DNA of 64,000 nucleotides from Sphingobium sp. EM0848 (GCF_013375555.1 NZ_JABXWB010000001.1:1798001-1862000); one strand, 5' to 3'. Counted from the stretch's first letter, positions 50,011 through 59,296 are shown. Program-made: numbers and translations. Notes: generated by a model from the letters alone, not told the origin.

Positions 50011-50637
50011 GTGGTCATTAAAGAAAAATCCAAAGCCCGTGGCCGCCCCCGCGCCTTCGACAAGGAAGCGGCGCTGGACGCTGCCCAGGCACTGTTTCAT
50101 CTGCACGGTTATGAAGGAGTCGGCGTCGCCGCGTTGGCTCAGGCCATGGGCATCAATCCGCCCAGCCTTTACGCCGCCTTCGGGGACAAGACCGCATTGT
50201 TCGATCAGGTGCTGGCCCGCTATGCGCGTTCAGCGCTGCCGGTCGATGAACTGCTGGTCCCCGGCGCCCCACCGGCGCAAGCGCTTGCCCAATTACTGCG
50301 CGAAGCCGCCCGCATCTACGCTGCCAATCCTTTGGCGGCGGGATGCCTCGTGCTGGAGGGCGCTCGCGGCAGCGACCCCGATGCCGCCGCCCATGCCCGC
50401 ATCCGGAAGGAGGCCAGCATGCAGCGGATCGTGGATTTCATCGCGCCCACCCACCCGGACAAGGCGGAAAGAGTGGCCGATTATATGGTGACGATCATGT
50501 CCGGCCTGTCCTCCGACGCCCGTGCCGGGAAATCCGCCGAACGCCTGCTGGCCGTCGCGGACATGGCTGCGCTCGCCCTTGGGGCAACGCTCAGCCAGAG
50601 CATCCTGCACAAAACGGGGACCGGTTTTGTGCAATAA
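50011..50637 (+). CDS. TetR family regulator (BdcR-like)
   Basis: 208 residues from a GTG at 50011. The N-terminal KARGRPRAFDKEAALDAAQ and LAQAMGINPPSLYAAFGDKT are the GRPR-type TetR DNA-binding domain, the C-terminal part a ligand domain. It is divergent from the SDR gene (72 bp between the starts) and probably represses it. The last ten codons (LHKTGTGFVQ) come from a copy of the dispersed intergenic repeat at 50597-50643, so the C-terminus may have been replaced. Confidence 0.9.
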   Translation: MVIKEKSKARGRPRAFDKEAALDAAQALFHLHGYEGVGVAALAQAMGINPPSLYAAFGDKTALFDQVLARYARSALPVDELLVPGAPPAQALAQLLREAARIYAANPLAAGCLVLEGARGSDPDAAAHARIRKEASMQRIVDFIAPTHPDKAERVADYMVTIMSGLSSDARAGKSAERLLAVADMAALALGATLSQSILHKTGTGFVQ

Positions 50638-50643
50638 CGATGC
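50597..50643. repeat. Dispersed intergenic repeat, copy B
   Basis: AGAGCATCCTGCACAAAACG then GGGACCGGTTTTGTGC and a GATGC close. GCACAAAAC (50607-50615) pairs with GTTTTGTGC. It is the same family as the copy at 38657-38708 but in this case runs into the end of the TetR gene. Confidence 0.6.
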
Positions 50644-50651
50644 AGCGCGCT

Positions 50652-51641
50652 TCAGGCAGGGCGATGCCCCTTGCGCCATTTGGTCAACAGATGGCGCGCC
50701 AGCATGACAGGCGGCATCCGCAGCCAGTGCGAGCGCACATAAAAGGCAAAGCCGAGCAGCTTGCGCCTTTCCCGCCCCCATCCGTCCCGTGCCAACAGCC
50801 GCGCCGCGACGATCCGGTCCCACAGCGTCAGCCGCCCACCCGCGCCATAGAGCGCCGCCGCCAGCCGCTGCGCCTGCCGCACATGCCGCACAAGGCCATG
50901 CCGCGCCGCGCGCGCTTCCAGCGCCGCGGGATCGATCCCGTCGAGCAGGCAATATATGTCCCAAAGATTGCGCAACCCGCCCGCCAAATCGCCATCGGCC
51001 AGCAGATGCGCCACCGCATGGCAAACCCGGTCCTCCGGGCAGAGCATATATAACTCATTGGTAATGGGAACCGCATCGGCCAGCATCGCCGCCGCGTCCG
51101 GCGTCTGCCGCGCCGTCAGCGGCAGGACGGTATGATGCACATCGATCATCCGGTCCCGGCTGGCATGGATCATCGGCGGCAGTTCATGCATCCACTGCCG
51201 ATAATAGGCGTCGTCATAGGGGTCGTCCTTCACCCATTCCCATCCCGCGCCGATCAGGGCCTGCTCGACATCCTTCATCGCCTCGCGCGGGACCAATATG
51301 TCGAGATCGCCGATGAAGCGCCCTTGGCCCGCGCTCAGCCCCGCCGCCGCATAGGCCGTACCCTTGAGCAGCACGACCGGTACGCCCAGCCCCGCCAGCG
51401 CTTCCGCAGCCCGATCCGCTTCCCATAGCGCCTGCCGCGCCTCCCGTTCCGCATCGGCCCGCGCATCCATCAGGATCGGCCGCACCGCCATGGGCACGGG
51501 TCGCTCCCCGATCCGCAGGGCCAGCGTGCCGATCAGCCGCTCCGCCCGCGCCATGGCGATCAGGCTGTTCCAACCCCGCCCATCCAGAGCCGCGACACCG
51601 CCGGGATCGCGCAACGCCCGCACCAGCAGCCGCGCGCTCAT
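50652..51641 (-). CDS. Nucleotidyltransferase family protein of the HPr-rel-A set
   Basis: 329 residues; the ATG overlaps the kinase gene's stop (ATGA). The core is LGVPVVLLKGTAYAAAGL and GRFIGDLDILVPREAM, where the GDLDILV is the metal-binding Asp-x-Asp of the nucleotidyltransferase fold, then PPMIHASRDRMIDVHHTVLP. This is the family that accompanies HprK-related kinase A. It may transfer a nucleotide to a protein or small molecule. The biochemical role is unknown. It is the last gene of the operon starting at 53273. Confidence 0.88.
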   Translation of the reverse strand: MSARLLVRALRDPGGVAALDGRGWNSLIAMARAERLIGTLALRIGERPVPMAVRPILMDARADAEREARQALWEADRAAEALAGLGVPVVLLKGTAYAAAGLSAGQGRFIGDLDILVPREAMKDVEQALIGAGWEWVKDDPYDDAYYRQWMHELPPMIHASRDRMIDVHHTVLPLTARQTPDAAAMLADAVPITNELYMLCPEDRVCHAVAHLLADGDLAGGLRNLWDIYCLLDGIDPAALEARAARHGLVRHVRQAQRLAAALYGAGGRLTLWDRIVAARLLARDGWGRERRKLLGFAFYVRSHWLRMPPVMLARHLLTKWRKGHRPA

Positions 51642-52501
51642 GCCAGATCCTCCCAAAGCCGCTCGACCAGAGCGATGGCTTCACCGCCAGACGGAAAGTC
51701 GATGGCGCGTGCCGGGACATTCCGGACGAAGCGGGTCAGCGCCGCGAAGCCCGGCTCGCCCAGTGCGACATAATTGGTCGACGCCTGGGTCAACCGCATG
51801 AAGATCTCACCCTGTCCCACGGCCCGTACATCCGTCGCATGACCGAAACGCGGAAACAGCAGCAGCGCGGGCAAAGCCCCCTCGCTCATCCGTCCGACCG
51901 CATCGCCGCGAGGAACGAGGTGGCGGATATCCCCCTTCGCCGTCCCCGCGAGCAGCGGTCCCATGCGCCCCGGCGGAGCCTCCGCCGCCAGCACGTCGAT
52001 GGCACGGTTCTTGAGCGAGACAAGGCGCGGAAAGGGGAAGATCGCCCCAGTTTCCAGATCGAGCAGCGCGAACTCATCGCCCATCAGCCGCCAGCCCCGC
52101 TCCCCCAGTTGCGCGGCCAGGGTGGACTTGCCGGAACCGGACTCGCCGGTCATCACCAACACCCGACCGCCCTTCTCCACGCTGGATGCGTGCAGCAGCA
52201 GATGCCGCCGCCAGCCCAGCGCCATTTGCAGGTTCATCCCCATTTCCGCCGCCAGCAGGCCATGGGCAAGGCTCATCGGCGCGGCATCGGCCAGCCCATG
52301 ATCGCCGGTGATGAAGATGGACGGCCGAAACCAGCGCCGGAAAGGGCTGGTCGGCTCCAGCCGGACGGTGAAATCGGCAATCTCGTCCGCAGGCGCGGGA
52401 TAATCGGCATAGAGCCGCGCCAGTGCCTCGACCGGCTGTCGCCAGGCCGATCCGATGCGGAAGGTCGCGGGACCGATCTTCAGGGAGAGCGCGTGCTTCA
52501 C
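51638..52501 (-). CDS. HprK-related kinase A (HPr-rel-A system)
   Basis: 287 residues from a GTG at 52501 that overlaps the chaperone's stop (GTGA). The Walker A loop is VLVMTGESGSGKSTLAAQL with LLHASSVEKGGRVL before it, and WRLMGDEFALLDLETGAIF carries the acidic residues, as in the C-terminal kinase domain of HPr kinase. The N-terminal HprK domain is replaced by a short FRIGSAWRQPV-type part. Real HPr (His-containing phosphocarrier) is not in the operon. The target is probably another protein, perhaps the exported product at 52848. Confidence 0.9.
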   Translation of the reverse strand: MKHALSLKIGPATFRIGSAWRQPVEALARLYADYPAPADEIADFTVRLEPTSPFRRWFRPSIFITGDHGLADAAPMSLAHGLLAAEMGMNLQMALGWRRHLLLHASSVEKGGRVLVMTGESGSGKSTLAAQLGERGWRLMGDEFALLDLETGAIFPFPRLVSLKNRAIDVLAAEAPPGRMGPLLAGTAKGDIRHLVPRGDAVGRMSEGALPALLLFPRFGHATDVRAVGQGEIFMRLTQASTNYVALGEPGFAALTRFVRNVPARAIDFPSGGEAIALVERLWEDLA

Positions 52502-52785
52502 GCGACGCGCACCAGTCCCAGGGCCGTCAGTTCCACGAGATGCGCCTCGACCTGCGGCAGCGCCTCTTCCGTCGCACCCAGATCGTAGAGCCGGGCCAAC
52601 TGGCCGAGGACCTCGCCCGCCGTCAGCGCCGCACCATCGTCCAGCGTCGCCAAAATCTCCGGCACCGGGCTGATGACCATATGGGTCTGCCCCGAGGGGC
52701 GATGGTAGAGCAGCACCATGTCGTCCAGCACACAGGACGCAGTGGCGTCGGGGCTGTCCTGGCAATAGCGGCGGGGCATGGTCAC
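52498..52785 (-). CDS. PqqD-like peptide chaperone (HPr-rel-A system)
   Basis: 95 residues. The short winged-helix RRE-type fold is read in CVLDDMVLLYHRPSGQTHMV, ILATLDDGAALTAGEVLGQL and ALPQVEAHLVELTALGLV. PqqD-like proteins hold the leader of a precursor peptide for modification enzymes. Next to an HprK-like kinase and nucleotidyltransferase it defines the HPr-rel-A gene set. It starts 62 bp after the end of the Tat-signal gene and overlaps the kinase gene. Confidence 0.88.
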   Translation of the reverse strand: MTMPRRYCQDSPDATASCVLDDMVLLYHRPSGQTHMVISPVPEILATLDDGAALTAGEVLGQLARLYDLGATEEALPQVEAHLVELTALGLVRVA

Positions 52786-52847
52786 GAAATGGCCTTCCAG
52801 GAGTGGGAGCGTCCCGCCACCCTTAGGGCAAAGGAGTAGCCAAGTGC

Positions 52848-53273
52848 CTAACGCGGCATTTGCAGCGATGCGTAGCAGGTAAAGCCGCTCGCCCCCGACT
52901 GGAGACGGCGGATATAGTTCAGATAGGCCTGATTCTGGTCATAGCCGGTGCCCGGCAGGCGACCGCCGCGCAGCGCCTGCTTCACCTGCTCCCCGGTAAA
53001 GCCATGTCCGGCGCCGGGAAAGGCCCCCTGCGTGCCCGCAGGCACGACCTGACCATTGGGCGCGATATAATTGCCCGAACGGCCCTGATCCGGCACCGGG
53101 ATCGTGCAATTGAGCACCGAAGCCGCGGTGTTGGCCAGTGCCGGGCGGATCGACACAATGGCGGATGCCGCCACCGCTCCGCCCATCAGCAACTGACGGC
53201 GCGAAGGAACGGCCGGATTCAACCCGGCATCGGGCGATTCGGCATTCTTCTCGGGTGGCAATGGCTCGCTCAT
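52848..53273 (-). CDS. Small Tat-exported protein, candidate substrate of the HPr-rel-A set
   Basis: 141 residues from the ATG at 53273. A Tat signal is clear: SRRQLLMGG (Arg25-Arg26) then AVAASAIVSIRPALA with a cleavage site near residue 48. The mature protein has ~93 residues and two Cys (56 and 133), with SGNYIAPNGQVVPAGTQGAF and GFTGEQVKQALRGGRLPGTG. No enzyme motif. It is the first gene of the operon, ahead of the PqqD-like chaperone, where a precursor is expected. That makes it the best candidate for the modified product; this is inference. It is divergent from phoR. Confidence 0.8.
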   Translation of the reverse strand: MSEPLPPEKNAESPDAGLNPAVPSRRQLLMGGAVAASAIVSIRPALANTAASVLNCTIPVPDQGRSGNYIAPNGQVVPAGTQGAFPGAGHGFTGEQVKQALRGGRLPGTGYDQNQAYLNYIRRLQSGASGFTCYASLQMPR

Positions 53274-53363
53274 GTCATCCTGATCCGCTATCGCGCTTGC
53301 CAAAATGTAAAAATTGCACGCTATTGCGACAGGCTTTGCAGCAAATGCGCCCAATATCCAACC

Positions 53364-54626
53364 ATGGTAACCATGAATCGCCTCTCGACATCCCAGATCA
53401 CCGCTTCGCTCGCTGTCCTGTTGCTGACGACCGGCGGCGCGTTGATGATCGGCGCGAAACCGCTTCACATCATCCTGCCGGTGCTGGCGGGGCTGGTAAT
53501 CCTGATCATCGCCGCTGGCGGCAACGGCCGCGCCGAAAAGCCGACATCGGCGGTCATGGAAGTGCCCGACATCGTCGCCCATCCCGATGCGCGCGGATTG
53601 CTGGAGGGCATTTCCGACCCGCTGATGCTGATCGAGCGGGGCCGAATCCTGTCCGCCAACCGCGCCGCGAAACGCCTGCTGGGCGCGCATATCGAGGGGG
53701 AGGATGCGCGCATCGCCATCCGCCATCCCGCTGCCGCCGAACGGCTTGCCAGCCTGGCGCCCATGGCAGAGCCGGTGATGATCGAACTGGTGGGTCTGGG
53801 CACCCGCGATCAACGCTGGCAGATGCGCATCGCGCCGGTGGGTGAGCCGGGACAGGTCCGGCGGCTGGTGCATCTGGCCGATCACAGCGGCGCCCATGCC
53901 GCCGAAAAGATGCGCGTCGATTTCGTCGCCAATGCCAGCCACGAACTGCGCACCCCGCTGGCCGGGATATTGGGTTTCATCGAAACGCTGGCCGACCCTG
54001 ATCTGGGCCGCGATGTGGAAACGCGCAAACGCTTCCTTGCGATCATGGACGGCGAGGCGCGGCGGATGCAGCGGTTGATCGACGATCTCATCTCCCTTTC
54101 CCGGATCGAGGCGGAGAAATATCGCGTGCCCGACTGCGCCGTCGACCTGTCGGGGCTGGTGGCCGAAGTGGTCGGCGTGTTCCGCTCCAGCCATGGCGAA
54201 CGGGGCCGCGAGGTCGAGATGGAGATCGCCCCGGACCTGCCCGCCGTGCAGGGCGACCGGGCGCAACTGTCGCAACTGCTTCACAATCTGATCGGCAATT
54301 CGGTCAAATATGGCCGCGCGGGGACACCGATCCGCGTGATGCTGATGGACGGTCCCAACGGCATGTTACGGCTCGGCGTCGCGGATGAGGGCGAAGGCAT
54401 CGGCCCGGATCACCTCCCCCGCCTGACCGAGCGCTTCTATCGCGTCGACTCCGGCCGCAGCCGGGCGGTGGGCGGCACCGGCCTTGGCCTCGCCATCGTC
54501 AAGCATATCGTGGAGCGCCATCGCGGCCGGCTCGACATTGCCAGCGTGCTGGGCAAGGGGACCACGATCACCATTCTGCTGCCCCGGATGGCGGTGGAGG
54601 AAAAGGCACTCGCGGCAAGGGCCTGA
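53364..54626 (+). CDS. phoR: Phosphate regulon sensor histidine kinase
   Basis: 420 residues from the ATG at 53364 (an ATG at 53373 is equally possible; no Shine-Dalgarno is clear). Two membrane segments (ITASLAVLLLTTGGALMI, LHIILPVLAGLVILIIAAGG) are followed by a PAS-like part, the H box NASHELRTPLAGILGFIETL, the N box HNLIGNSVKYGRAG and the G boxes GEGIGPDHLPRLTERFYRVD and GGTGLGLAIVKHIVERHRG. It lies first in the block phoR-pstSCAB-phoU-phoB and should phosphorylate PhoB when phosphate is scarce. Confidence 0.93.
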   Translation: MVTMNRLSTSQITASLAVLLLTTGGALMIGAKPLHIILPVLAGLVILIIAAGGNGRAEKPTSAVMEVPDIVAHPDARGLLEGISDPLMLIERGRILSANRAAKRLLGAHIEGEDARIAIRHPAAAERLASLAPMAEPVMIELVGLGTRDQRWQMRIAPVGEPGQVRRLVHLADHSGAHAAEKMRVDFVANASHELRTPLAGILGFIETLADPDLGRDVETRKRFLAIMDGEARRMQRLIDDLISLSRIEAEKYRVPDCAVDLSGLVAEVVGVFRSSHGERGREVEMEIAPDLPAVQGDRAQLSQLLHNLIGNSVKYGRAGTPIRVMLMDGPNGMLRLGVADEGEGIGPDHLPRLTERFYRVDSGRSRAVGGTGLGLAIVKHIVERHRGRLDIASVLGKGTTITILLPRMAVEEKALAARA

Positions 54627-54679
54627 GTAAACAATAACTTGAATAAAAAAGGCGGGGATGGCTCGCGCCTCCGGCCGCA

Positions 54680-54712
54680 TTGTCATAAAAGTGCAATTCA
54701 ATTGTCACAAAG
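54680..54712 (+). promoter_or_regulatory. Pho-box-like direct repeat upstream of pstS
   Basis: Three 11-bp units: TTGTCATAAAA (54680-54690), GTGCAATTCAA (54691-54701) and TTGTCACAAAG (54702-54712). The outer two fit the PhoB consensus TGTCAT/TGTCAC with an A-rich tail; the middle is degenerate. The site ends 82 bp before the pstS GTG/ATG and lies after phoR, so pstSCAB-phoU-phoB likely has its own PhoB-controlled promoter. Confidence 0.65.
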
Positions 54713-54794
54713 CCGCGACGTACCGAGGTTACGGCGCATGCCCAGAGGGGGGCAGCGACGGCGAATCGCGGCCTTTTGACGAAGGAGACGTTCC

Positions 54795-55850
54795 GTGAAA
54801 CATATCGCTCTGCTTGCTGCGACCGCTGCGGCCGCACTTACTCTCGCTGGCTGCGGCCAGCAGTCCGGCGGCGCGGCCGGCGGCACCCGCGACCAGATTC
54901 GCGCGGTCGGCTCCTCCACCGTCTATCCCTTTGCCACGGCGGTCGCGGAAATGTTCGTCCAAGGCAATCCCGGCATGAAGTCGCCGATCATCGAATCGAC
55001 CGGCACCGGCGGCGGCATGAAGCTGTTCTGCGCGGGCGTCGGCGCCCAGCATCCCGATATCGCGGACGCGTCGCGCCGGATGAAGAAGAAGGAATTCGAG
55101 GACTGCCAGAAGAATGGCGTCAAGGACATCGTCGAAATCCAGGTCGGCGTCGACGGCCTTGCCTTCGCGGAATCGAACAAGGGGCCCGGCTTCCAGCTGA
55201 CCCCCAAGATTGTCTATGAAGCGCTGGCCGCCAATCCCTACGGCAAGGGTCCGAACAAGGCCCAGACGTGGAAGGATGTCGACCCCAGCCTGCCCGCCAC
55301 GGCCATCTCCGTCTTCGGCCCGCCCTCGACCAGCGGCACGCGCGACTCGCTCGCTGAGCTGATCCTGACCAAGGGCTGCGAGACCGATCCGGCGATGGAA
55401 GCGCTCAAGAAGAAGAGCGAGGACGAGTTCAAGGCCACCTGCACCCGCATCCGCGAGGACGGCAAATATGTGGACTCGGGCGAAAACGACAATCTGATCG
55501 TCCAGAAGCTGGCCGCCAACCCCAATGCGCTGGGCGTCTTCGGCTTCAGCTATCTGGAAGAGAATAAGGACACGCTGAAGGACGTGCCGATCAACGGCAT
55601 CGCGGCGACCTATGAAACCGTGTCGACCGGCACCTATCCGGGCGCCCGCCCCCTCTTCATCTATGTGAAGAAGGCGCATATGACCGCGATCCCCGGCCTT
55701 CAGGCTTATCTCAACACCTTCGCCGCCAACTGGGAACCCAATGGTCCGCTGATCAAGCGTGGCATGGTCGCGGCGCCCGACGCCGTGCGCAAGGCCAGCG
55801 CCGAGGCAGTCAAGTCGCTGCCCGTGCTCGACGGTTCGCAGTTGAAGTAA
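54795..55850 (+). CDS. pstS: Phosphate-binding protein PstS (lipoprotein)
   Basis: 351 residues. The lipobox AALTLAGCGQQS places a lipid on Cys20. DQIRAVGSSTVYPFATAVAE is the phosphate-binding start and ISVFGPPSTSGTRDSLAEL a ligand loop, both typical of PstS. It catches phosphate in the periplasm and delivers it to PstCA. The Shine-Dalgarno GAAGGAGA is strong. First gene of the transport operon; a Pho-box-like repeat lies upstream. Confidence 0.95.
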   Translation: MKHIALLAATAAAALTLAGCGQQSGGAAGGTRDQIRAVGSSTVYPFATAVAEMFVQGNPGMKSPIIESTGTGGGMKLFCAGVGAQHPDIADASRRMKKKEFEDCQKNGVKDIVEIQVGVDGLAFAESNKGPGFQLTPKIVYEALAANPYGKGPNKAQTWKDVDPSLPATAISVFGPPSTSGTRDSLAELILTKGCETDPAMEALKKKSEDEFKATCTRIREDGKYVDSGENDNLIVQKLAANPNALGVFGFSYLEENKDTLKDVPINGIAATYETVSTGTYPGARPLFIYVKKAHMTAIPGLQAYLNTFAANWEPNGPLIKRGMVAAPDAVRKASAEAVKSLPVLDGSQLK

Positions 55851-55854
55851 GAAA

Positions 55855-57249
55855 ATGACAGGTCCTGCAACTCTCCTGCTGCTGGCAGGCCTGGGCGCCA
55901 TCGCCTGGGTCAGCGCCCGCGCCCGTGCGATGCGGTTGCAAACCGCCGCACGGGCTTCGGGCCGCCGCGACGCCGTGCACAGCCTTCCGGGCTATCATGG
56001 CTGGTATGTCGCGCTCTGGACGCTGGTGCCGGCCGGTATCTTCCTGGCGGTCTGGGCGAATGTCGCCCCCGGCCTTATCACCCAGGATGTGCTGAACAGC
56101 CCGGCGGCGCACAGCCTGCCCGCCGACGATTTCTCCCGCTCCGCCATCCTCGGCGAAGCGCGGGCGATCGCCACGGGCGCGCAGGCGGGGGCGTTCAATC
56201 CGCTCTCGCAGGGCCTTGTCGAACCCTATGAGGCCGCCATCGGCAAATATGGCATGGCGGGCGCCGCGCTGGCGCTCGTGCTCGCCTTTGCCGGCGGGGC
56301 CTATGCCTTCACCCGCGTCCGCCCCGACTTCCGGGCGCGCACGCGGGTCGAGCGGCTGGTGATGGCGACCTTGCTGATCGCATCGCTGCTGGCGATCATC
56401 ACCACGCTGGGCATCGTCGCATCGCTGCTGTGGGAAAGCTTCCGCTTCTTCTCCATGGTCAGTCCGATCGATTTCCTGTTCGGCGCCAAATGGAGCCCTC
56501 AGTCCGCCGCGCTCGGCTATGGCAATGACAATGCCTTTGGCGCGGTGCCGCTCTTCTGGGGCACGATCTTCATCGGCGCGATCATCGCCATGGTCGTCGC
56601 CATCCCGCTCGGCCTGATGAGCGCGATCTATCTGACCCAATATGCCAGCCCGACGGTCCGCAAGTGGATGAAGCCGATCCTCGAAGTGCTCGCGGGCGTA
56701 CCCACCGTGGTCTACGGCTATTTCGCGGCGTTGACCGTGGCCCCTGCGCTGCGCGATTTCGCGGTGAAGATCGGCATCCACGGCGCTTCGTCCGAAAGCG
56801 CGCTGGCCGCCGGTCTGGTGATGGGCGTGATGATCATTCCCTTCGTCTCCTCCATGGCGGACGACAGCATCGCCGCCGTGCCGCAATCGATGCGCGACGG
56901 CAGCTTGGCCATGGGCGCCACCACCAGCGAGACGATCAGCCGCGTGCTGATCCCCGCCGCCCTGCCCGGCGTGGTTGGCGGCGTGCTGCTGGCCGTCAGC
57001 CGCGCCATCGGTGAAACCATGATCGTGGTGATGGCCGCCGGCCTTGCCGCCAATCTCACCCTCAACCCCTTTGCCAGCGTGACGACGGTGACGACTCAGA
57101 TCGTCCAGCTGCTGACCGGCGACCAGGAATTCGACAGCGCCAAGACGCTGGCCGCCTTTGCCCTGGGTCTGGTGCTGTTCATCGTCACCCTGTTGCTCAA
57201 CATCGTGGCCCTGCGGGTCGTGAAGAAATATCGCGAGGCTTACGAATGA
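55855..57249 (+). CDS. pstC: Phosphate ABC transporter permease PstC (extended)
   Basis: 464 residues against the ~300-320 of E. coli PstC. The additional ~140 N-terminal residues contain two more membrane segments (ATLLLLAGLGAIAWVSARAR, VALWTLVPAGIFLAVWA), a form common in alphaproteobacteria. The core has FGAVPLFWGTIFIGAIIAMV, the EAA-type loop SMRDGSLAMGATTSETISRV and AVSRAIGETMIVVMAAG. Forms the membrane channel with PstA. It begins 4 bp after pstS and overlaps pstA (ATGA). Confidence 0.95.
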   Translation: MTGPATLLLLAGLGAIAWVSARARAMRLQTAARASGRRDAVHSLPGYHGWYVALWTLVPAGIFLAVWANVAPGLITQDVLNSPAAHSLPADDFSRSAILGEARAIATGAQAGAFNPLSQGLVEPYEAAIGKYGMAGAALALVLAFAGGAYAFTRVRPDFRARTRVERLVMATLLIASLLAIITTLGIVASLLWESFRFFSMVSPIDFLFGAKWSPQSAALGYGNDNAFGAVPLFWGTIFIGAIIAMVVAIPLGLMSAIYLTQYASPTVRKWMKPILEVLAGVPTVVYGYFAALTVAPALRDFAVKIGIHGASSESALAAGLVMGVMIIPFVSSMADDSIAAVPQSMRDGSLAMGATTSETISRVLIPAALPGVVGGVLLAVSRAIGETMIVVMAAGLAANLTLNPFASVTTVTTQIVQLLTGDQEFDSAKTLAAFALGLVLFIVTLLLNIVALRVVKKYREAYE

Positions 57250-58490
57250 GCGCGACACGCAACCCCACCGACTGGAAGTCGGACGCGATGCGCAGGCGGA
57301 TCGCCCGGCGCTATGCCGCCGAGCGCCGCTTCAAGCTGGCGGGCCTGCTGGCCGTCGGCATCAGCGCTGCCTTCCTCGCCTTCCTGCTGTTCACCATGAT
57401 CGGCAATGGCGTGCGCGGTTTCACCCGGACCGAGATCGCGGTGAAGATCGACTTCCCCGCCTCCCCGCTGCTGCTCGACCCCAATGCCATCACCGATCAG
57501 GCGCTGGCCAATGCCAATCTGCCGATGGTGACGGGCGAGGTCGTGAAGAAGGCCCTTGGCGCGGATGCCGAGGAATGGGTTTCGCCCACCGCCTGGACCG
57601 TGCTGCGCGATCGGATCAAGGCCGATCCCAAGATCCTTTCGCGCACCGAGACGATCGACCTGCCTGCCGCCACCACCATCGATCTGGCCGCCAAGAGCAA
57701 AGGCTCACCTGAGGCTGAGGCAGCGGTGGACAGGCTGACGAAGGCGGGCCTGCTCGACACCGGCTTCAACTGGAGCTTCCTCAGCGCCAGCGACGGCACC
57801 GATCCGACGCAGGTCGGCATCTGGGGCGCGTTCAAGGGTTCGTTGCTGACCATGCTGGTGACGCTGGCATTGAGCTTCCCGGTGGGTGTCGCCACGGCCG
57901 TCTATCTGGAGGAATATGCGCGCAAGAACTGGATGACCGACATCATCGAAGTGTCGATCAACAATCTCGCCGCCGTCCCTTCGATCATTTTCGGCCTGCT
58001 GGGCCTGTCGATCTTCCTCAATTTCCTGCACCTGCCGCGCTCGGCCGCGCTGGTCGGCGGCATGACGCTGGCGCTGATGACCATGCCGGTCATCGTCATC
58101 GCAGGCCGCAACGCCATCAAGTCGGTGCCGCCCAGCATCCGCGACGCGGCGCTCGGCGTGGGCGCTTCCCCCGTGCAGGTGGTGTTCCATCATGTTCTGC
58201 CGCTGGCCCTGCCCGGCATCCTGACCGGCACCATCATCGGCATGGCCCGCGCCCTAGGCGAAACCGCGCCGCTGCTGATGATCGGCATGCGCGCCTTCAT
58301 CGCCACGCCGCCGGGCGGCATCACCGATCCGGCAACCGTGCTGCCCGTGCAGATCTTCCTCTGGTCGGATGAAGTCTCCAAGGGCTTTGTCGAAAAGACT
58401 TCCGCCGCCATCATCGTGCTGCTGGTGTTCCTGCTCGCGATGAACGGCCTCGCCATCTACCTGCGCAACAAGTTCGAAAGGCGGTGGTAA
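57246..58490 (+). CDS. pstA: Phosphate ABC transporter permease PstA (with DUF3333 domain)
   Basis: 414 residues. After [20 protein letters not shown] comes a periplasmic insertion (about residues 50-185, DUF3333 type), then the transport core: [40 protein letters not shown], the EAA loop [20 protein letters not shown] and [16 protein letters not shown]. Second half of the phosphate channel. The insertion is normal for alphaproteobacterial PstA. Confidence 0.95.
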   Translation: MSATRNPTDWKSDAMRRRIARRYAAERRFKLAGLLAVGISAAFLAFLLFTMIGNGVRGFTRTEIAVKIDFPASPLLLDPNAITDQALANANLPMVTGEVVKKALGADAEEWVSPTAWTVLRDRIKADPKILSRTETIDLPAATTIDLAAKSKGSPEAEAAVDRLTKAGLLDTGFNWSFLSASDGTDPTQVGIWGAFKGSLLTMLVTLALSFPVGVATAVYLEEYARKNWMTDIIEVSINNLAAVPSIIFGLLGLSIFLNFLHLPRSAALVGGMTLALMTMPVIVIAGRNAIKSVPPSIRDAALGVGASPVQVVFHHVLPLALPGILTGTIIGMARALGETAPLLMIGMRAFIATPPGGITDPATVLPVQIFLWSDEVSKGFVEKTSAAIIVLLVFLLAMNGLAIYLRNKFERRW

Positions 58491-58495
58491 CCGCG

Positions 58496-59296
58496 ATGAC
58501 AGCCATGATCCATGAACAGCAAAATGTGACGCCCGCCGTCGAAACCAAGATGACGGCGCGCGACGTCAAGGTCTTCTACGGCGAAAAGCAGGCGATCAAG
58601 GGCGTGTCGATCGATGTCGACATGGACAATGTCACTGCCTTCATCGGCCCGTCGGGCTGCGGCAAGTCGACCTTCCTGCGAACGCTCAACCGCATGAACG
58701 ATACGGTGTCGAGCGCTCGCGTCGAGGGTACGATCACGCTGGATGGCGAGGACATCTACGCCCCCAGCATGGACGTGGTGCAACTGCGCGCCCGTGTCGG
58801 CATGGTGTTCCAGAAGCCCAATCCCTTCCCCAAGTCGATCTATGAAAATATCGCCTATGGGCCGCGCATCCACGGCCTCGCCCATGGCAAGGCGGATCTG
58901 GACGTGATCGTCGAGAAATCGCTGCGCCGCGCGGGCCTTTGGGACGAAGTGAAGGACCGATTGCATGACAGCGGCACCGCCCTGTCGGGCGGCCAGCAGC
59001 AGCGCCTCTGCATCGGCCGGGCCATCGCGGTGGAACCCGAAGTCATCCTGATGGACGAGCCCTGCTCGGCGCTCGACCCCATCGCGACCGCCAAGATCGA
59101 GGAACTGATCCACGAACTGCGCGGCCGCTATGCCATCGTGATCGTCACCCACAATATGCAACAGGCCGCCCGCGTGTCGCAGCGGACCGCCTTTTTCCAT
59201 CTGGGCGATCTGGTCGAATATGGTGTGACTTCGGACATCTTCACCAATCCAAAGCAGGAACGGACGAAGGATTACATCACCGGACGCTACGGCTGA
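58496..59296 (+). CDS. pstB: Phosphate ABC transporter ATP-binding protein PstB
   Basis: 266 residues from the ATG at 58496 (an upstream in-frame GTG at 58484 lies within pstA; AAAGGCGG precedes). Walker A is [19 protein letters not shown], the signature [20 protein letters not shown], Walker [21 protein letters not shown] and the switch His [14 protein letters not shown]. It drives PstCA by ATP hydrolysis. It is 22 bp ahead of phoU. Confidence 0.96.
   Translation: MTAMIHEQQNVTPAVETKMTARDVKVFYGEKQAIKGVSIDVDMDNVTAFIGPSGCGKSTFLRTLNRMNDTVSSARVEGTITLDGEDIYAPSMDVVQLRARVGMVFQKPNPFPKSIYENIAYGPRIHGLAHGKADLDVIVEKSLRRAGLWDEVKDRLHDSGTALSGGQQQRLCIGRAIAVEPEVILMDEPCSALDPIATAKIEELIHELRGRYAIVIVTHNMQQAARVSQRTAFFHLGDLVEYGVTSDIFTNPKQERTKDYITGRYG

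Noticed and set aside
52848..54284. Minus-strand frame of 478 codons that would fuse upstream sequence to the Tat-signal protein.
   Set aside because: The upstream part is antisense to phoR. The real gene starts at the ATG at 53273, where the Tat signal begins.
55810..57258. Minus-strand frame of 482 codons, extremely His/Gly/Asp-rich.
   Set aside because: Mirror of the pstC codons; the composition is an artefact of the reverse strand.
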